From Lycocorax pyrrhopterus obiensis (Eukaryota > Chordata > Aves > Passeriformes > Paradisaeidae), in contig JACSVZ010000008.1 of assembly GCA_014706295.1 (NCBI GenBank), forward strand, positions 1,116,001 through 1,180,000: a DNA stretch of 64,000 nucleotides. The letters run 5' to 3'. The notes below the pieces were generated by a model. It did no database searches, was not told the origin of the DNA, and saw only the letters and a program-made list of their open reading frames with translations. A program made the translations under genes and the position numbers. Positions 24,739 to 36,650 of this stretch are shown here, piece by piece (position 1 is the first letter of the stretch; the number at the start of each line of letters is the position of its first letter).

Positions 24739-25225
24739 TCCTGGAATGGTGTGGGCTGGAAAAGAGCTCAAAGCTCATCCCATCCCACAGGCAGGGACAC
24801 CTCCCACTATCCCAGGCTGCTCCAAGCCCCAGTGTCCAACCTGGCCTTGGGCACTGCCAGGGATCCAGGGGCAGCCCCAGCTGCTCTGGGCACCCTGTGC
24901 CAGGGCCTGCCCACCCTCCCAGGGAACAGTTCCTTCCCAATATCCCATCCATCCCTGCCCTCTGGCACTGGGAAGCCATTCCCTGTGTCCCTGTCCCTCC
25001 ATCCCTTGTAAAGAGTCTCTCTCCATCTTTCCTGGAGCTCCTTCAGGCCCTGCAAGGCCACAGTGAGGTCACCCCAAAGCTTCTCCTCTCCAGGCTGAAC
25101 AATCCCAGCTCTCCCAGCCTTTCCTCCCAGCAGAGCTGCTCCATCCCTCTGACCATCCTGGAGCCTCCTCTGGGCTCTCTCCAGCAGCTCCAGGTCCTTC
25201 CAGCACAGAGCTGAGGAGCAAAGCT
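24739..25225 (-). mobile_element. CR1 LINE fragment, 3' end
   Basis: Antisense CR1 of nearly 0.5 kb, continuing past the point where copy 1 stops and through the ctcccagcctttcctcccagc and ctggagcctcctctgggctc blocks. Confidence 0.87.
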
Positions 25226-25361
25226 CTGCAGGTTTTGACTTCTTTTTTCAGGAGGAGAAATTGGAATCTGTGGACAGCCTTAGATGAACCTTTTTTTTTC
25301 ATTAAAGACATAACCAGAGGCTCACCCCTAAATCAGGGGTACAAGCGTGTTTAGGATTGCA

Positions 25362-25410
25362 GACAAGTTTGGGTTGGGAGAGACCATAAAGCCCATCCAG
25401 TCCCAGAAAA
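25362..25410 (-). mobile_element. CR1 3'-terminal scrap
   Basis: About 45 bp resembling the extreme CR1 3' end (gtttgggttgggagagacc). Possibly the remains of an older insertion. Confidence 0.5.
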
Positions 25411-26211
25411 GGCTCCCACAACTTGTAGAACTCTCAGACTTCCCCCCACAGACTGAAAGCATTTTATTGTATCTTAAATGATGCAACGAACGTGTCGTGG
25501 AGACCCATCAGCCTTTTTTTTTTTTTCACTCATGTGGTTTAAAAGAAAGGATCCCGTGAAGCAAAAGTCAGGATTTGTTAATTGCCAGCCATAATGGCAT
25601 TATGGCAGAGAAAAGAGGTGTAACACGCCCCTGTATGCCAGGCATCCATTTCTGATGTCTGTAATGCCTGGAATTATTTGAATTTAGTGTAAAGTTTAAT
25701 TCGGCTTCTAAGAGCTCTCATTTTCAGAAAACTTTCTCTAGTGGGGAATGCAAGACTGAGATATTTCCAGCTTAACCAGCAGAGCTGGGCATTTGTGTGC
25801 TGTTCAAGGACAGCTTTTTCACCGCAGTGAAAGTAGATAAGATCCAGCTGGTGCCACCAGTAATAGCAATTCTTTAATTTCAGCAAGCCAGGCCTGTCCC
25901 TCTGTTTCATTAACGATCTGTGCTGATTAAATCCAGCCAGGGCAGTGAGCAAAAGGGGCACATTCTGGGTGTCTCTCCCACCTCTGGGTTTCAGGCTGCA
26001 GTTCCCCAGCTGCTGTCCTGACATGGAGAACCATGGAATATCCCCGCGGGGAAGGGACCCGCGCTGTCAAAGGCATCAGCAAAACCAAGCTTTAATGTTG
26101 GTTTGCAAAAGCGCAGCCGAGTTGGAGGGCAAGGTTTGCTCTGCTCCTGCCTGTGTGGGTAATGCAGATAAAGGGAAATCAAATTAGAGGCAGGTCAGGG
26201 TGGTGGATACA

Positions 26212-26482
26212 GAGCTCAGAGGGTGAGGGGAGACGGCCTCAGGCTGGGCCAGGGGAGGCTCAGCTTGGACAGCAGCAGGAATTTCTGCATGGAAAGGGTG
26301 CTCAGGCCTTGGCAGGGGCTGCCCAGGGAGGTTTGGAGTGCCCATGCCTGGAGGTGTCCAAGGAAGGGCTGGAGGTGGCACTCAGTGCTCTGGGCTGGGG
26401 ACAAGGTGGGCATTGGGCACAGGGTGGACTTGGTGATCCTGGAGGGCTTTTCCAGCCTCAGGGATCCTGGGATTCTGTGGCT
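26212..26482 (+). mobile_element. CR1 LINE fragment, 3' end
   Basis: Sense fragment of the same subfamily as 55645-56035, ending gggatcctgggattctgtgg. Confidence 0.85.
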
Positions 26483-27771
26483 CCTGGGGCTGGGATGTGT
26501 GGGAGGTCTGCACGGGAGTTCCTCTGTGCACATCTACCCACGCTGAGCGCAGCCCTCGCTCTGGGATGTTCATTCCACCTGTATTAAATCCATTTATTCC
26601 CCAAGGACATGGACTGAGGCTGCCTTTCGGCATGGAAAGGGGTCCAAATGTGGAGAGAGGAATCCCATCAGCTGCCAGTGCAGTGAGCAGGGGCTCACAC
26701 ACAAATCCAGCACTCCTGGCGGGCTCTTTGGCTGCCTGGTGCCAAGCAGCAGCAGCACGGGAATGGATGTTTGGGGCAGATTAAAGAGGAGAAAAAATAA
26801 ATTAAGCTCTTTATCTGAACTGGGGGAAATACTTATTCCGTGGAAATCCAGAGCAAGCCTTCAGAAACGTGCATTTCTCAGGATGGAATAGGAACTGGAG
26901 GCTTTTCGTTATTTGCGAAAGCAAACCAAAACCCTCCAGCCGAAAGCTGATTTTTTGGAATAAAAGAACCCCGTGATCATTCCCACAGCTTTGTGCTTGT
27001 GTTGTGTCGTGGTTTTTTTTTTAAAACCCCCCAAACGAGGCAAGGTTTCCGTAGCTCTGTTGGCCTCCCAGGCAAACCCTTCAGTGGCTCAGGGGCGAGC
27101 AGGTGTTTCCACCCCAGCCCTGTGGGGACAGGCAAACCTCGTGTTCCTCCCTACAATGCTCCTTTTTTCCCGTTGGAATGATTCATTAACACACACAAAA
27201 AGGCTGAGTTTTTCAAAAAGCTGCTCAAAAAGGAGCTGCCTCACCTGAGCAGTGGCTGGGGCAGGAGTTTCGGTGGCTAATTTCTGTTTTCTCTGGGTGT
27301 GCAGTGAGCTCTGGGCTCTCGGGGCTTCCTGATCGGGGTGTGAAGTGCTCTATGAGGCTTCTCCTTGCACATCCCAGAGCCCTTTTCCCACCAGGACTGT
27401 GTAAACCACGTGGATTTCTGCTTTGGAATCATTCTGCAGCCCCAGGCATGTGCTCTGCTTGAGGAAGGTTAACCGACAAGGGATTAGAGACAAAGGTCAA
27501 ATATAGATTAATTTTCCCCTGATTCTGGAGGAATAAAAGTAATTTTCCTTCTCTTTTCTCCCTGGAGGAGAGCGGACACCAAATTGCATCACAGAGGAGC
27601 TGTTTGCTTTTCTCTGGCTCCGAGGAGAGCGGGGTCCTGCTGAAGGGAGAGGCTTTTCCTCAGCTCTGAGCCCTGGGGCTGGGGCTGTGGGGACACTCTG
27701 GTCCCTCCTGGGGCCATCCCCAGTGTCCCTACACTCTGTGCTGGCTCACCCTCCACCCTCCTCCTCCAGGG

Positions 27772-28205
27772 GTCACAGAATTCCAGGATGGTTTGGGAGG
27801 GGATCCTAAAGAGGATCTGTCTCCATCCCTGCCATGGGCAGGGACACCTCCCACTATCCCAGGCTGCTCCAAGCCCCAATGTCCAACCTGGCCTTGGGCA
27901 CTGCCAGGGATCCAGGGGCAGCCACAGCTGCTCTGGGCACCCTGTGCCAGGGCCTGCCCACCCTCCCAGGGAACAATTCCTTCCCAGTATCCCATCCATC
28001 CCTGCCCTCTGGCACTGGGAAGCCATTCCCTGTGTCCTGTCCCTCCATGCCTTGTAAAGAGTCTCTCTCCATCTTTCCTGTAGCTCCTTCAGGCCCTGCA
28101 AGACCACAGTGAGGTCTCCCCAGAGCTTCTCCTCTCCAGGTGAGCACCCCCAGCTCTCCCAGCCTTTCCTCCCAGCAGAGCTGCTCCATCCCTCCGATCA
28201 CCTTG
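27772..28205 (-). mobile_element. CR1 LINE fragment, 3' end
   Basis: Antisense CR1 from cacagaattccaggatggt through the cctttcctcccagcagagct block. Very similar to 24739-25225. Confidence 0.87.
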
Positions 28206-28779
28206 GTCATACGGGATCCTTTAAACCCCAGGAATGAGAGGCGAGGGGCTTTGCTCCGTCCCCGCTGTCCAGCGCAGACATTTCCCCGGGATGTTTAACC
28301 TGCAGGATGTCCCTGTGTTTCACTGCTCTGTTCTGTGCCCAGCGATGCGCTCCTGCTGTCGGCCCTGTGCTCGAGGAGCTGCCGCTGTCCCAGCCTGTAT
28401 CTGTGTCCGTGATCATCCCTCAATCCTGGGGCAGGAGCTGCTTCCAACCCCCGGATGGGGAGCACGAGGCACCGAGGCAGCCGAAGGGACGCGCTCCATT
28501 CGCAGCTGAGATTTGCTGATCCCCCTTCAATCGTTTTCTAAACAGTTTTCATGGCACTGTTTTGTTTTCGTCAGCAGAAGGGCACAGCGAGAAAAATCCT
28601 TCCCCTTGGCATTTCCCACTGGATTGTCCCTGCTCAGCTGGGCAGGGAGCAGGGATTGGGAAAGGGCCTTAGGAGCACAACAAGGCTCAGTTTTGGCTGC
28701 TGGGGAGCCCCTGGGAAGTTCCAACACCAACCTGAGGGAGGTCTGCATTGGATTGGGGCCCTCAGCACGAGGAAGATGC

Positions 28780-29243
28780 GGATCTGTTGGAGCAGATCCG
28801 TGGGAGGCCACCAAGATTCCTGAGGGATGGAGCGGCTCTGCTGGGAGGAAAGGCTGGGAGAGCTGGGATTGCTCAGCCTGGAGAGGAGAAGCTCTGGGGT
28901 GAACTCATTGTGGCCTTGCAGTGCCTGAAGGAGCTGCAGGAAACATGGAGAGAGACTGGGGACAAGGGATGGAGGGACAGGACACAGGGAATGGGTTCCC
29001 AGTGCCAGAGGGCAGGGATGGATGGGATATTGGGAAGGAATTGTTCCCTGGGAGGGTGGGCAGGCCCTGGCACAGGGTGCCCAGAGCAGCTGTGGCTGCC
29101 CCTGGATCCCTGGCAGTGTCCAAGGCCAGGTTGGACATTGGGGCTTGGAGCAGCCTGAGACAGTGGAAGGTGACAGGGGTGAGGACTGGATGGGCTTTAA
29201 ATGTCCCTTCCCACCCCACCCATTCCATGATTCCGTGTTTTTG
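28780..29243 (+). mobile_element. CR1 LINE fragment, 3' end
   Basis: Sense CR1 with the same blocks as 27772-28205 in the opposite direction, ending near cattccatgattccgtg. The two form an inverted pair separated by about 0.6 kb. Confidence 0.87.
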
Positions 29244-31749
29244 TGGATGTGTCAGATGATGTGGAGACCGCCTGTACTTGATAGGATCTCACAGCCCATT
29301 CCTTAGGGCTCGGGGTGCCCTCCTGGCTGTAAACTTCTCTATTTCTTCTCTTCACGACCTCCCCCTTCCCTAAACTTTGGGAATGTCCTTGGTGACCCAA
29401 ATGTCCGGGACTGTCCCCTCCTGTCTCTCTCCACCCTCTGGCTCCTTTGAGGGGCTGCGTGAATCCAGCACAAAACGAGCTAGAAAAGGGCTGGATTTCT
29501 GATTTCCATGGCGTAAAGTGCAGTTTCTACAAGAAAAATCCCAATTTTTCCTCTGATTCCCTTTGTTTTTCACGTAGTCCCGAGCACATCGTCAAGAGCA
29601 CGAGGAGCCTCTTGTCCCATCACTTTTTCACTGCTTAGATCCAGGGGAAAAAAAAAACCCCACATTTTTCCAGCTCTGCTGCTTTGCTTTTATTTTTCCA
29701 TATTTCCAGCCAGGAATGTTGCATCCTTAGCCTGTGTGTGAAGGGGAGGGAAACAAACATGGAGGGGAGCGTGAGGGGAATTCAGGATTTAGGGGCTGTA
29801 AAAGGTCTGTGGGGCTCTGCCGTCGCCTCTTGGAAGACTGAAGAAAATCCTGGAGCAATCCTGGCTTTTGTGCTGGGCACGGAGGATCTGCTGGAGGTGG
29901 GGGCAGTTCCTGAGGGCAGCTATCCACAGAATTCTATGGAATTATCCCCATTTTTATCGCTGCTTCGTGATGTTTGGGTGGTGCTTTTTCACGCGCCTAA
30001 AATCGATGCTTTTCCGAGCAAAATCCCAGAATCCCTGAGGGTGGAAAAGACCTCCCAGAGTCCAACGTGTGCCTGATGCCCACATTTTTTTTGGTGAGGT
30101 TTTTGGTGAGTTTTTTCAGGAATGAGCTGAATCCAGGCGGGAATTGCACACAAAGAAATGCCAGGCTGGATGACAAATGACCCAGAAATATTTGTGTACT
30201 TTGTTAACGAGTCGAATCGGCAGCAGTAAGCTCTTGAAGGAATGTTTTGGCCACAGGTTTGTGTAAATCCATCTCCACTCCCACGATTTCCGCGCGGAGG
30301 GCAGCTGTAATCTGGAATTGTTGCAGTTATTCCTGCATTCACACAGGATCCCGGGGGGCATCGTTTGATCCTTTTGACAAAGGAAAATCTGCTTGGCAAA
30401 ATGATTTGGAGACGGAGATACGCCGGCATTTTTGACTCACTGGAGACAAGTGGCTCACGCTCTGCTTTCCACCTCAGCTTTTGTTGGAGGTGCTGTGGAA
30501 GCTGGAGAAAAACAACCCCCAAATCCTTTCATTTCCCATCTCCTGAAGTGTTGCTGCAAAGATTGGGTTTTTTTCTTTCCTCTTTTCATCTGTTCTCTAA
30601 AAATCTTGAGGTAGCCAAACCTTTGTCCTCTTCTCTGTTTGTCTGCAAGTGAGAGCAGCTCTGGGGTTTTGGTGTTTTTTTGTTTTTTGAAAGTGAATTT
30701 CTCTGTCTGCACTCAGAGACAAAGACCCGAGGAAAGGCCAGAATCCCGTCTGAGAAAAGAGCCACGATCAATTTATTGTTCCAGGATCAAAAATTCCCCG
30801 CGCCTATAAATAATAAACCGCCAGAAAAGCAGCAGAGATTTCTATGGGATCTTTAAATATCTCCAGGAAAGTCCTGGCAAGTTTCCTAAGGCATTTTTCT
30901 TTTTTAAATTGAAATGAACGCGTTTTCGCTTGCGGGCTCTGTGCCAGAACCGCACGAAGACGCCGAGGAAAACACCACCACAGCTCTCGGTTTGCTGGAG
31001 GTCCTTAATTCCTGTGGAACGAGGCAGCAGATTCCACGGAATGTATGTTCCACGTCGCAGAGACTCCGGTGGCGACTCGTGGTTTAGATTCCGTCCATGT
31101 CCAGTGGAGGCTGTTAGAGGTTTTTTTGGGAGTTCAGCTGGAAAAGCCACACCGACGCTCGCCTCGCTCTGAGCTGGGTAACGATAACGATGGGGAAGCT
31201 GAGGAATTGGGGAACATCCCTCTTTTCCATGAGCTGGATGAAACAGCCACAGGCAGAAGGCCGGGAGTATTTCCTGAATCCTGTGGGAAGGAAGCTGATC
31301 CCAGCTGTGTCCAGAGGCAGGAGAACCCCTGGAAGGGCTGGAGCTGGCTGTTTGGAGCTGGAGATGCTCTCCTGGAATTCCCAGATGCTCTCCCAGGGAG
31401 CGTTTTCGTTCTGGAGTATTTCCATCCTAACAACTCCTGTGCCCTTATTCCAGCGGGAATGGGAAGCAGCTTCCGGAATCTGGGATCTGTCAGCTTCTTT
31501 CCTTGGAGGGGATGCTGCTGCTGTTGAATAGATTGGGGTTAGTTTGGCCTGAATCACGCAAAACGTGCAACATTCTGGCGTTACCTGAGGATAATTTGGG
31601 AAGAGCCTTGTTCTTCCCACCAGTGGCTTCCCCATCCTTTAGGGGTTTCCATCCCACGGCTCAGGCCCCCGGAGTGCAGCTGGTTCTTTCAAAAGCACCT
31701 TCTGACAATTTTAAATTTCATTTTTAACGTGACTTGGTATAATACGGTC
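29244..31749. other. Gene-free, repeat-poor stretch
   Basis: Only a CR1 scrap near 30021-30085. Open frames on both strands (for example 30-30.5 kb minus, 31.0-31.5 kb plus) lack splice sites and recognisable similarity. Confidence 0.45.
30021..30085 (-). mobile_element. CR1 3'-terminal scrap, older subfamily
   Basis: Short antisense stretch (cagaatccctgagggtggaa, aagacctcccagagtccaac) resembling the terminal 60 bp of older CR1 families. Confidence 0.55.
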
Positions 31750-32012
31750 GGGGCCTGCAGGGACTGGGCAAGGGAATGGCTTCAAGCTGGAAGGAGGGCA
31801 GGGATAGATGGGATATTGGGAAGGAATTGTTCCCTGGGAGGGTGGGGAGCCCTGGGATGGATTTCCCAGAGCAGCTGTGGCTGCCCCTGCATCCCTGGAA
31901 GTGTCCCAGGCCAGGCTGGAGCAGCCTGGGATAGCGGGAGGTGCCCCTGCCCTGGCACTGGATGCTCTCCAAGGTCTCTTCCAACCCAAACCATTCCCTG
32001 ATTCCATAATTC
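31750..32012 (+). mobile_element. CR1 LINE fragment, 3' end
   Basis: Sense CR1 from gcaagggaatggcttcaagc to the tail ccctgattccataattcagg, with several internal deletions. Confidence 0.85.
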
Positions 32013-32282
32013 AGGTCCAATCTGGTTTTCCGAGCTCTCACAGAGGTTACTGAGTGTGAACTTCCCAAATTTCCTCTCATGTTGCACCGGGGGGCTCGGG
32101 AGTTTGATTTGTGGCTGTGCTTGAAGCGCCTTCCCTCTGAGATCTTTGCTTTTCCTCTCCTTTCCTGACCAAGCCCCAGGGAAGGTGAGGTGGAGTTGCC
32201 TTCTTGGGACACATTTGGAGACTGTAAAAATCCTGATTTTTTGGTTCCCTGTGAGCCTTATTAGACACAGAAATAATGGGAA

Positions 32283-32550
32283 GTTTTCCTATTATTTATT
32301 TGAGTTATTTGAGTTTTCATATTATTTATTTGAGTTTTCCTATTATTTATTTATTTGTGTTTTCCTATTATTTATTTATTTATTTGAGTTTTCCTATTGT
32401 TTATTTGAATTTTCCTATTATTTATTTGGGTTGAGTTTTCCTATTTATTTGAGTTTTTCTATTATTTATTTCAGTTTTCCTATTATTTTTTTGAGCTTTC
32501 CTATTATTTTTTTTGAGTTTTCCTATTTTTTGCGTTTTCCTACTTTTCGA
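32283..32550 (+). repeat. AT-rich minisatellite, tttcctattatttatttgag type
   Basis: About 11-13 irregular units of roughly 15-30 bp built from ttttcctatt followed by a variable number of attt blocks and gag. Length variation between units comes from nested (ATTT)n expansion. The right end decays into ttttttgag variants. Confidence 0.9.
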
Positions 32551-35239
32551 GTCATTGCTGCATTTGTTTCAAGACCACCAGCCTTGGATTTAATAAATAA
32601 TTCTGAGCAATCAGTGCAGTTTTCTCTGGGAGAAGATATTTGGGATATTTGTTTTAATGGTTTTTGGGACAGGAAGAGTCCAGGATTTACAAATATTGTA
32701 ATGATCCCTGTTGCTGGAATTCTCTGTTTAGGGAAGGGAAAGTGCAGCGAAATTCGGATTCTTCTTTTCGATTCCGTTTCCTTCGGTAAGAGCCGATAGG
32801 GAAAAGCAAAGCTGAAACTCCCAGGGTAAAATCCCAATTGACAGGAATTCAGCAGGAATTGAAATCCTCAAATTAAAATGCTTTTCCTGGGAAAGCAGCG
32901 TCCTGCTTGTGTTGCTGGAATAAAAGCTCCCGATTTATTTTCCTGACAGCAAATGCAGAGCTTTCACTTCGATCTTTGGATCTGCAAGTCATTTTCCTGG
33001 AGATTTTTTGTCGTTTCATAACATTTCTTTCTCCCCACACTACTTTAAAATGAAAAAAAAACCCAAAAACCAGGGAAAACTGTCCTGGGGGAGAAATCCT
33101 GAATTGTGGAGGTGATCTTTCAGTTTTGAATGGGATATTCCAGGGGCTGGGGGAGGGATGGAGGCAGAAGGAAAGCAATCTTTTGGGTGAGAGTCACTGC
33201 AAAGAGGTTTTAGGTGGATTAAACAAAATGAGGTTGTTGGTGAGCTGGCAGCACACAAGGGATTTTTTTTTTAGGGGGGTTTAATTCTGTGTATTCTACA
33301 AATTTCAGGGATTAGGGCTGTGTTTGGGAGAGCTCTTCCCTTGGAATGAAGTGGATAAGCACAAGAGTATGTCTCAGGAGGAGAAGTCCACCCCTCCCTC
33401 GGATTTTCCTGTCAGCTGGGTTTTTTCCTCCTTCATTTGTTGGCAGCATTCATGGAAGTGTCCAATTCCCAAGTGGGAATGGCAGGCTGGGAATGCGTGG
33501 CTGGAACAGGGAGTGTAGGGAAAAGCCAGGGAGGTGGGATCTGATGGGAAATAACAGGGTCGGGAGAGCTTTTGCTTTTCCACTTTAGGATTTCATGCAA
33601 AAGTTTCTGAGGGAAACTAATTCCAGTCTCCAGCTTTTCCAGGAGAAAATGAGGTTATTTGTTTGTTCCCAGTTATTTGGGAGCGACTGCCGCACGTGAG
33701 CGCGACGGAAAGCGGTTTTGTTTCCACTTGTGTAAATAACAGCTTCTGAAACTTGAGTTTTTTCATGGCAATCAATATTCCCAGGATTCCTTCTAGCTGG
33801 GCCGTGTGGGGAATATTCCCAGCAGTGGAGTTGCTGCGTGATAGGAGAGGAAGGTGCTCCCTGGCAGGAGGGGTTTGGCATCTCCCACTGATTAAAACAA
33901 CAAATAATAAATGTTTCCCATGAGGAATCCAAAACTGGAGAGTCCGAGTGTGCCCCGTTATCTCAACCCCACCACTGCTCCCCGAAACACAGCAAAAGCC
34001 CAAATCCAAATGTCCCCTTCAGGCTCTCTCTCCCTGTGTTGCTGCAAGCTTGGTTTGATGGGGATTAGGGGAAGTTGCCTGTCCCCATAAATCACCTGCC
34101 AGGATTAAACCAGCCCTAAAACACTACAGGAAACCCTGAATTTGCCTCTCCGCGTGAGAGGTGAAATCTCGTTTTAGCCCCAGTTTCGCTCGTTCCTTTC
34201 TCCTCAAACGCGTAGGAATTCATTGGAAGTCGGAATTTTTGCCAGAGCTGAAGCATGACTGGGTTGTTAATTGTGGTTTTATTCTCCCCTCTCTCCATTG
34301 CTGTTGGGCCCTCTCTGCTTCGGCACATCCCTGCTGAGTGCCTTTCAAAGCCGCCTCTTCCTCCTACCTTTGCACGGGAATCGTTCTCCCCGGCTCCTGA
34401 GGTGCCTGGCAGTGATTCTGAACAGCCTGGGATCCGTGGGAACGGGTCAGGTTATTCCCACTGTGTTCTCCCAACGTTCCTCTTGCTCCTGTTGTGCCCA
34501 GTTGTGTGCTGGAAAATGGGATTAACCCTGGATATTCTCCTTTTCCGTGAATCCCATGAGGGTTGTGCCTGGGGAGCTGGATACCCACTGGAATTCTTCC
34601 TTTAGCTGGGCCATCCAGGTGGGAACATCAGCTCGTGCCTGACTTTCTTTGGGAATTCTTAAAGCCAGCAGCCGACAGCAGCGATGGGAGCTGTGCAGGT
34701 AGGAACTGCTCCCAGAGTGTTTGACACCACCACGGCCCTGCTGGGAATTTCAGTCCCAGCGTGATCCCTGTCAAAATCCTCCTTTTTCTCCACCGAGGAG
34801 CACGGGATGCTTGGTTTAGTGAAAAGTAAGAATGTAAAGTAAGGATATAGGATTCCTTCTGGAAGGTGAAGCTGCAGAGCCAAACCCCACGCTGGTTTTA
34901 CAGGCCGGAACTGCTCTGCTGTGGTGGAAATAAATCAGGTTAAACCTTTGCTTTCAGTTCAGGGAAAAATTTTTCACTGAAAATTTGGGTCAGCTCCTGC
35001 CCAGTTTGGCCAGTTGGAGAGGAATTCCCAATCCCACCGAGTGCTGGGAATACTCTGGGAGTACTTCAGGGCTTTTTGAGCACGTGAGAATTCATCCGAT
35101 TTCTACCTCCAGAGTGTCACTTGCATGTCAAACCCTGGCACGTGCAGCCTGAGGAACCTGAAGTTGGTTTTATTTGCACGGTGACAGCCACTGTCACTGC
35201 AGCTCCACCCGTCCAGCTGGTTTGGCTGGCACAGCCTCC
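32551..35239. other. Gene-free unique sequence
   Basis: No repeat or exon recognised. Confidence 0.45.
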
Positions 35240-35442
35240 ACCTCCACAGGAGGAACTTCTTTTCCATGAGCCCTGGCACAGCTGCCCAGGGGGGCCTGGA
35301 GTCTCCCTCTCCAGATTCATCCCAAGCCCACCTGGAAGTGCTCCTGTGGGACCTGCTCCAGGTGACCCTGCCTGGGCAGGAGTTAGACTGGATCATCTCC
35401 AGAGGTGCCTTCCAACCCAGCTCTCCTGGGATTCTGGGAATT
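35240..35442 (+). mobile_element. CR1 LINE fragment, third subfamily
   Basis: Sense fragment with the ggaacttcttttcca, ctgctccaggtgaccctg and ggatcatctccagaggtgcc blocks, ending in a gggattctgggaatt tail. More diverged than the main group. Confidence 0.75.
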
Positions 35443-36299
35443 AAGCATAGATAAAGGAATTCACATTCCTTTTGAAAGCAGGGAAATCCAGCTCTCAGGT
35501 GACTGTTTCACAAGATCCAAGTCTTTAATCCTGGGATGATTCCCAGTGTTTCCAGTCCTGCAGCCTGGCCCCAGTTCAAGACTTTTGCCCTCAGTTCCTG
35601 CTGATGAATTTCCTTATCATGGACTCAAGGAAAAGCAATCCCTCAGTTTCGTTTCCTGCATCTTTGGCAACTGGTGATGCCAACCATGGGGTTCTTTTGC
35701 CGTGAGGAATCACCAGAGCAATTTTTTCCTTCCCTTGCCATGGAAATGCTGATTTTCCCCCGAGATGTCTGGTGTGGTTCTCACTGCAGCAGCACCTGGG
35801 GATGGAAAAGGGGCTTTGGTTGCAGAACCCTACAATGACTGCACTGGTCCAAGCTGCTCTGGCTGCTGAGCCCAAGCCTTGCTCAGGAAGGGCTGCAGCA
35901 GCCTCCTGGAGAGCCTGAATAAAACCCTCTTTGCCTGACTGCGAAGATAAGCAGAGCAGATTTCAGAAATGCCCTTTAGTCCTTTTTGGTTTTGTTCTAA
36001 AGTGGATCTAGGTGTGGCACAGACCACATCATTCATTTGCTAATCAAAACCCCAGAAGCCAGCCCTGCTGGAAAGCTCTCCTGCCCGTGGGAGTGCCTCA
36101 GTGTGGGTGGGAAAAAGTCTGGACTTAAATATGTCATTGGTTCGAGGAGAAGAGATGATTATTTCTGGCAAGAGGGAAATGAGGGCCTTGATATTTCAAA
36201 GTGTCTTTCCTTGGAGGAAATAAAAACATTGGGTTCAGGTGCTTTGGGGTAAAGGCAGTGAGGAATTTTGTTGGAAATGTGTGGGGTTGTGACAGCACT

Positions 36300-36650
36300 A
36301 ATCCCACACTGGGTTGGGTTGGGAGGGACCTCAAATCCCACCCAGTGCCACCCCTGCCATGGGCAGGGACACCTTCCACTGTCCCAGGCTGCTCCAAGCC
36401 CCAGTGTCCAACCTGGCCTTGGACACTGCCAGGGATCCAGGGGCAGCCACAGCTTCCCTGGGCACCCTGTGCCAGGGCCTGCCCACCCTCCCAGGGAACA
36501 ATTCCTTCCCAATATCCCATCCATCCCTGCCCTCTGGCACTGGGAAGCCATTCCCTGTGTCCAGTCCCTCCAGCCCTTGTCCCCAGTCCCTCTCCCTGTT
36601 TCCTGCAGCTCCTTCAGGCACTGCAGAGCCCCAGTCAGGTCGCCCCAAGC
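36300..36650 (-). mobile_element. CR1 LINE fragment, 3' end
   Basis: Antisense CR1 from gggttgggttgggagggacc through the ccctctccctgtttcctgca region. Confidence 0.87.

Larger units (their letters stand above)
20692..24944 (+). repeat. Copy 2 of the 4.3-kb duplicated block, starting at the gap
   Basis: 4253 bp matching 16314-20591 in the same orientation. It starts at the first base after the N run and stays alignable until the point where copy 1 was cut off. The length difference (25 bp) is mostly the AAT repeat: 9 units here against 16. Beyond 24944 the CR1 that was truncated in copy 1 continues normally. Confidence 0.95.

Noticed and set aside
34255..34605. Plus-strand frame beginning with a signal-peptide-like hydrophobic stretch
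   Set aside because: No splice sites, no family similarity and ordinary intergenic codon composition. Hydrophobic starts are common in T-rich DNA.
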